Part shown: one piece after another, positions 59,175 through 64,000 of the stretch | Position numbering within the stretch: position 1 is the first letter of the stretch | Layout of the letters: each line of letters begins with the position of its first letter | Source: Adiantum capillus-veneris | Taxonomy: Eukaryota > Streptophyta > Polypodiopsida > Polypodiales > Pteridaceae | NCBI GenBank assembly: GCA_014529385.2 | Contig: CM043944.1 | Span: forward strand, 52,449,268-52,513,267 | Length of the DNA stretch: 64,000 nt | Direction of reading: 5' to 3' | Program-made: the position numbers and the translations under genes | The notes under the pieces: model-generated | Seen by the model: the letters and a program-made list of their open reading frames with translations, nothing else | What the model was told of the DNA's origin: nothing | Databases searched by the model: none

Positions 59175-59891
59175 AATGACTCGGGCTGCAGCACCTCCTC
59201 CTGGTCCTCGATCTCCGGTGGGTCTTCAATAGTTGGTTCTTGAGGTGGCTCTCCTTTGTAAGGCTTTAACAGGATCACATGGAAAGCATTGTGTATGAGC
59301 CAATGATTGGGCAACTTGAGTTGATAGGCCATCTCATTGATTGGCCTAAGAATCTAGAAGGGACCATAGTACCTTTTTGCTAGTTTAGCATAGTACTTTT
59401 GGTGGCCCGTAGGATTCTTGCCCGTCGTGTGCCTTAATCGAGCCTTGGGAAACTTTAACAAGACCCAATAGTTTTCTTTAAAGGCTTGGGCTCTTCTGTG
59501 CTTGTCAGCAGGTAGCCTTTTGCCTTTGCTGTGAGATAGAGATAGCATCCTTAATCTTTTGAAAAGATTCTTGTAGGTCTCGGCTATACTCATCTGTAGC
59601 GAAGATCTTCCCATGTACCTTAAGTAGCAAGGGACTTTTTGATTTTCCCTCAATTACCTCAAAAGGTGCTTTTCCCGTGGAAGTATGTACCGTGTTATTG
59701 TAAGCATACTCCACTAAGGGTAAGTACTTCTCCCATTGGGATCTTTGATCTACTTCCGTTACATAGGCTTTTAGTATCGAGAATGGTTAGGTTAGCTATT
59801 TCACTTTGGCCATCCATTTGTGGATGCTAGGCCGAAGAGAAGTTTAGCCTTGTTCCTAAATTCTCAAAGAGACCCTTCCAAAAATTACTGG
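59175..59891 (-). pseudogene. chromovirus 3 integrase, C-terminal half
   Basis: Continues the core in other frames: GDRDPRMTSNFWKGLFENLG (second Asp), HPQMDGQSEIANL (Glu), then MEYAYNNTVHTSTGKAPFEV. The C-terminal domain follows (VLLKFPKARLRHTTGKN, YYAKLAKRYYGPF, then YQLKLPNHWLIHNAFHVILL). The TAA before HPQMDG stands where Tyr or Gln is usual. A frame shift occurs every 100-200 bp here, in contrast to the clean frame upstream. Confidence 0.87.
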
Positions 59892-62426
59892 TCATTCTAG
59901 GATCTCTATCCCCGACACTATAGACATTGGCAAGCCATGGTACTTGAAAATTTGTGAAATGAAGAGGGTTGCCATTTGATGGGCTTTGATAGTCTTTTTG
60001 ACAGGTATAAAATGAGCTTGTTTACTGAACCTGTCTACTATCGTCCATATTCCTGTATTCCCATGGATAGACTTAGGCAATCCAAAGATAAAATCCATGG
60101 ATATGCTCTCCCATGGTGAATTAGGGATTGGCAAAGGTTGAAGCAATCCAAGTTGCTTCCCTCTATCAAATTTTGTCTTTTGGCATACCACACATTTAGA
60201 AACATACTCTTGTATGTTCACTTTCATGGTAGGCCAATAGAAATATGTTTCAATTCCCTTTAAGGTAGACTGAATCCCTCTATGCCCCGCATACGGTGGA
60301 GCATGAGATTCATACATTACTTTCTCACGTGGTGAGTTAGTAATGCATAGTCTATTGCCATAGAGAAGATAACCATCTTGTAAAGTAAATGGTTCTTCTT
60401 TCTTCCCTAATGCAAGGGCTGAAATCACATATCTAAAATCCGGATCAATAGCGTACTCATCTATCATTGAAGATAGATCATTGTGAGTTGCTATGGAAAC
60501 CGCATTCACTCTCGGCCGTCTTGAGAGTGCATCAGCTACTTGATTATGCTTGCCAGCAATGTGAGCAATATGAAAATGAAATTCCGAAAGGAAATTTGCC
60601 CACCTCATTTGTTTGTCGGAGAGCTTGGTCTGCGTCATGAAGTACTTAAGACTTTGGTGATCCGTTCGTAGAATGAAGGGAGTCCCCAATAAATAGTGCT
60701 TCCATGAGTCTAAGGCATGTAGAACTGCAAGGAGTTCCTTTTCGTATATGCCTAGAGCTTGCTCAACAGGGTCGAGCCTTCGACTCTCATAGCCTATGGC
60801 GTGCCCTTCTTGGAGCAAAACAGCTCCAAGGCAATCACCACAAGCATCACATTGGACCTCAAATGGTTTTGAGAGATCCGGTAGTGTAAGCACAGGTTGA
60901 GAGATAATCTTTTCGAAAGCATTGTTCTCCTTAGCAGACCATGTATACCTAACGCTTTTCTTTGTTAGGTCATGTAATGGTCTCACAATTTGTGAGAACT
61001 TTTCTATGAAGCGTCTATAGTATGCACACATACCTATAAAGCTTCTTAGTTCATGAAGATTCCTTGGTTTAGGCCATCCTTTTATTATCTCTAACTTTGA
61101 TGGATCCATTTGGATGCCATCTTGAGAGATAATATGACCTAAATACTGAATCTCTTGCAAGAAAAAATCACTTTTCTTTCGATTAACATAAAGTTTATTC
61201 TCTCTCAAAACTTGAAATATTACCTGGAGGTGTTGCTTGTGTTCGTCTAATGAATTAGAGTAGATGATAATATCATCAAACAACACTCCAGTGAAGGTTC
61301 GATGAGGCCTGAACAGCTTCTCCATCAAGCGATTGAATGTGGTTGGTGCATTGGTCAAGCCAAAAGGCATGACAATGTATTCGTAAAGACCAAATGTGGT
61401 GCAAAATGCGGTCTTTACAATGTCTTGATCAACTATCCTTATTTGATGATAGCCACTTTTTAGGTCAATCCTACTGAAGTAGGTCGATCCTTGTAGCTTG
61501 TCAAATAGATCTTGTACCCGTGGAACGGGAAACCTATTCTTGATAGTGATCCTATTTAGTGCTCTATAGTCGACACACATACGATATGTGTCGTCTTTCT
61601 GTTGCACTAATAGCACAGGTGAGCAAAATGGAGATGAGCTAGGCCTAACCATGCCCTTCTCAACTAACTCATGCACTTGCCGCATAATCTCCTCTTGTTG
61701 AGCTTGAGAAACTCTATAAGGAGGTTTGTTAGGCGGTGAACTTCCTGGAAGAAGTTCAATTGCATGGTCATCATTACCTCGTTTAGGAGGTAGCTCACAA
61801 GGGATGTCGTCAATAAAAATATCTTGAAACCCCTTGAGAAAATTGGATAACTCTAATTCCTTTTGGTTGCTTTTATTTTCTTTTGTTAAAGCATTAGGTT
61901 CATTTTGAGAATCTTTAACAAAAATCATGTACACGAAAATAGAGCTCTTTATTGACTTGTTGAAAGCTGGTGTATGTACAATGGGAATAGTGTTACCCAT
62001 TTCCTTAGCATCTATATACATGTCTTTTTCCCTAAACTTAAAGGAGATTCTCCTTTCAGGAAATTTAACATCGGCAGCCAGGAGGTCAAACCATGGTGCC
62101 CCTAGGATTACATCCTCATGCTTGAGAGGAGAGATAAAGAAGTCCTCTTTGTCCACATAGCCTTGGACATGAAGCCTCAATTTCCCGATTAAGGGAGTGA
62201 CTGAAGCTTCTTGCCCCTTGAAGGCACTGTCTCCGGGTAGGACATCTCCCATCTTGTAGGATTGTATACCTAGCTTGGTGGCCAACTCTATAGATATAAA
62301 ATTGTGAGTAGAACCAGGGTCAAAGAGAATAAAAGCATCATGTTCTCTTAACTTTCCCCAAGCATGGCATAGAGGAGATCCTTTGTGATGAGTTTGGTGA
62401 GTCTCCTCCTCTTGGATTTCAACCAA
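59892..62426 (-). CDS. pol: chromovirus 3 pol: PR-RT-RH-IN (844 codons)
   Basis: Longest intact frame in the window. Domains in order: protease (ILFDPGSTHNFISIELATKL; triad D-P-G, closing DVILGAPWF), RT ([63 protein letters not shown] with the Asp pair), RNase H (FEVQCDACGDCLGAVLLQEG, YEKELLAVLHAL, LRTDHQSLKYF, VADALSRRP) and integrase zinc module (H..H in APPYAGHRG, CVVCQKTK) plus the start of the core (ESISMDFIFGLP, first Asp kept). It breaks at 59,892 in the middle of the core, after LPMSIVSG. Confidence 0.93.
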   Translation of the reverse strand: MVEIQEEETHQTHHKGSPLCHAWGKLREHDAFILFDPGSTHNFISIELATKLGIQSYKMGDVLPGDSAFKGQEASVTPLIGKLRLHVQGYVDKEDFFISPLKHEDVILGAPWFDLLAADVKFPERRISFKFREKDMYIDAKEMGNTIPIVHTPAFNKSIKSSIFVYMIFVKDSQNEPNALTKENKSNQKELELSNFLKGFQDIFIDDIPCELPPKRGNDDHAIELLPGSSPPNKPPYRVSQAQQEEIMRQVHELVEKGMVRPSSSPFCSPVLLVQQKDDTYRMCVDYRALNRITIKNRFPVPRVQDLFDKLQGSTYFSRIDLKSGYHQIRIVDQDIVKTAFCTTFGLYEYIVMPFGLTNAPTTFNRLMEKLFRPHRTFTGVLFDDIIIYSNSLDEHKQHLQVIFQVLRENKLYVNRKKSDFFLQEIQYLGHIISQDGIQMDPSKLEIIKGWPKPRNLHELRSFIGMCAYYRRFIEKFSQIVRPLHDLTKKSVRYTWSAKENNAFEKIISQPVLTLPDLSKPFEVQCDACGDCLGAVLLQEGHAIGYESRRLDPVEQALGIYEKELLAVLHALDSWKHYLLGTPFILRTDHQSLKYFMTQTKLSDKQMRWANFLSEFHFHIAHIAGKHNQVADALSRRPRVNAVSIATHNDLSSMIDEYAIDPDFRYVISALALGKKEEPFTLQDGYLLYGNRLCITNSPREKVMYESHAPPYAGHRGIQSTLKGIETYFYWPTMKVNIQEYVSKCVVCQKTKFDRGKQLGLLQPLPIPNSPWESISMDFIFGLPKSIHGNTGIWTIVDRFSKQAHFIPVKKTIKAHQMATLFISQIFKYHGLPMSIVSGIEILE

Positions 62427-62429
62427 GGA

Positions 62430-63955
62430 AGCTCTAGGAGGATCTTGGCGGTTGTTCTTTTGGGGACAAGCGTGGTACGCATGCCCTTATTCTCCGCACT
62501 TGAAACACCGGTTATCCTTGCGATAACGTTCAAGCTCTTCAGGAGAGAGTTTGTTCTTGCCTTTGTAAACTCCCTTCTCTTTAGCTTTGTTGGAGTTGCC
62601 CTTAGGAGACTTTTGGACATTGTCCTTCCCCTTAGGCTCATTGGAACCCTTGTTTTCCGGGGGCTTATTATTTCTTTTAGCCCCCGTTTGGAAATTGATT
62701 CGTGAGGCCACCATAGTATGGTGTATTACCGCCGATATGGTACGTGGCCTTTGGGAGTTGACATACTCCGCCATTTCTTCTGTTAAGCCTGCACAAAATT
62801 GTTGCTTTTGCTCTCCAAAATCCAACTTTTATAAGACAGTGGCTTTGAATTGTAGGTCCCAAAACTTGTCTACATATTTGTGGATGGATTCATTGGGAGA
62901 GAGCTTTAAGCTTCGCCATTTGGTGAGTACTTTGTCTTTGGCATCGGTGGCCAAAAACTGCTTCATAATGGAAGCTCTTAAAGCTTTCCATGTTCGTGGA
63001 GCTTCACCGTTGGCTCGTAGGCTAGACCACCATTGCCTGGCGGACTTTTGAAAGTGCATAGCTACATGGCGTAGCTTAGAGGACTCCGTGAAGCCCTCAT
63101 CTCCAAACGCCGCATTGAATTGTTGGATAAAGGCCAAGACTTTGTCCGTAGCACCAAAGGTACCATCATAGGTAAGGTAAGAGATGCTCTTCCCTCCCTC
63201 TTTGAATTTCTTCAACTTGGACGACCTCTTCCATGCGGCATAGGATTTCCTATCGCCTCCTTCCTTTTAATGGTTCAAAGGTTGCACCATCACTTTCTTC
63301 AGAAGGTGAAGAATTTGAAGAAGGTGAAGAAGAGGGTGACCTCTTTTTTTGCCTTTTTCTTGTCTTGATCTTCGTTGTCTTCACCATCACTTTCATAAGA
63401 GGAAGAGGATGAAGAAGATGGAGAAGAGGGTGTCCTCTTTCTCGCCTTTTTCTTCTTTTGCTTTTTATCATCCCTCTTTGAATTATGGCATGGAGAAGAG
63501 TGTGATGGTCTTCTCCGCTTTGGTGGTGATGGAGAGCATTTAGCCCGCCGTCTTCGTGGAGCCATCTCCGCCGAGGTGGTGGGAGACTCACTTCTTTCAC
63601 GTTCCTTTGGTGGAGGCTCTTGAGTTCTGCTTTGGGAAGGAGATGCATCATCAAGAAGTAAATTCTTGAGCCCTTCGTACGGATTCTCTTCTTCTTCCCG
63701 AATCGGAGAGAGACCTCTTTTGGGAGTCTCACAAGGAGGCTTCCTAGGTGTTCTCTCGTCATGGTGATGAGCTTGGAGAATCCCGTGAGCACGGAGCTGT
63801 CGTTGCACTTTGCTTTGGAGAGCTGGATTGCCCATGGCTTGTTGAAGCCTAGAAACAAGATAGTTAACAAGCATCGAAGCATCATTAGTAGCTTGCTCAT
63901 TAGCAAAATCAAAGTTATCAACATTAATTTCACTCTCTTTACTATTGTCAGCCAT
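62430..63955 (-). pseudogene. gag: chromovirus 3 gag
   Basis: The ATG at 63,955 opens MADNSKESEINVDNFDFANE. Residues 100-210 are Arg/Ser/Lys-rich, and a poly-Ser and Glu/Asp stretch follows. A frameshift between about 63,300 and 63,220 leads to the capsid core: YDGTFGATDKVLAFIQQFNA, ARQWWSSLRA, WKALRASIMKQFL, KLSPNESIHKYVDKFWDL. After a stop at 62,826-62,828 come FCAGLTEEMAEYV and the zinc knuckle CFKCGE, stop, GHAYHAC near 62,485-62,500. The frame then joins pol without a shift, so Gag and Pol were probably one polyprotein. Confidence 0.87.
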
Positions 63956-64000
63956 TCTAACAACTTTTAGGTGTAAACTTTTTAGGTGTACTTTGGCACT

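Larger units (their letters stand above)
59016..64000 (-). mobile_element. Ty3/gypsy chromovirus 3 (minus strand), partial
   Basis: Gag from 63,955 down to the chromodomain stop at 59,016. Its 5' LTR and primer site would lie beyond the window. The best preserved chromovirus here: one frame of 844 codons covers PR, RT, RH and half of IN. Frameshifts lie near 63,250, 59,900, 59,720, 59,640 and 59,170. Confidence 0.92.

Overview
The window is nuclear DNA from a land plant with a large, repeat-filled genome. Evidence: plant-type Ty3/gypsy chromoviruses with chromodomains, a Ty3/gypsy giant with a tRNA-Asp-type primer site, a Ty1/copia element primed by initiator tRNA-Met, a plant-type LINE, many long dinucleotide microsatellites, and no bacterial gene layout. 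I see no intact host gene. A decayed pentatricopeptide-repeat (PPR)-like stretch at 18.7-19.6 kb fits a plant. A fern, lycophyte or gymnosperm is possible, but the sequence alone does not settle it.

Layout. 1-4.1 kb: old LTR-like repeats, including an inverted pair, two adjacent tandem duplications and a 45-bp minisatellite. 4.1-9.6 kb: a decayed chromovirus (+ strand: gag, PR, RT, RH, IN, chromodomain, PPT, 3' LTR), then a more decayed relative (9.7-10.6 kb) and an LTR with a triplicated TATA segment (10.6-11.3 kb). 11,317-16,455: a near-complete Ty1/copia element with both LTRs. 16.5-26.5 kb: mostly non-coding, with microsatellites, a PPR-like relic and a tRNA-derived SINE-like head. 26.6-30.7 kb: a decayed LINE. 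30.7-35.0 kb: relics, including two reversed pieces of the copia leader. 35,023-54,961: a giant (19.9 kb) Ty3/gypsy element, here called element A, with two 932-bp LTRs, PBS and PPT. 55-56.2 kb: another LTR-like repeat copy and AT-rich DNA. 56.2-58.2 kb (- strand): a truncated relative of element A, here called element B. 58.3-59 kb: LTR-like repeat. 59,016-64,000 (- strand): a third chromovirus, running off the window.

The most unusual material is in element A. (1) Its pol polyprotein runs on past the integrase into a second retropepsin-like domain and a basic tail, and element B has the same order with a DTG triad. (2) The integrase N-terminal H2C2 module is duplicated, with identical Cys/His spacing. 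(3) Eight copies of a 24-bp palindrome, four before gag and four after pol, sit in diverged repeat units; the last four are spaced about 285 bp apart. (4) A further reading frame of about 1,145 codons, with a long coiled coil, lies between pol and the 3' LTR. (5) A gene-like, intron-bearing fragment lies on the opposite strand between pol and the 3' palindrome block.

All elements are broken by stops and frameshifts, so nothing here looks able to move by itself. Most in-frame stops in element A are one C-to-T step from CAA, CAG or CGA, as expected of a methylated, silenced copy. The two LTRs of element A differ at roughly 4 percent of sites by eye, so the insertion is neither very young nor ancient.
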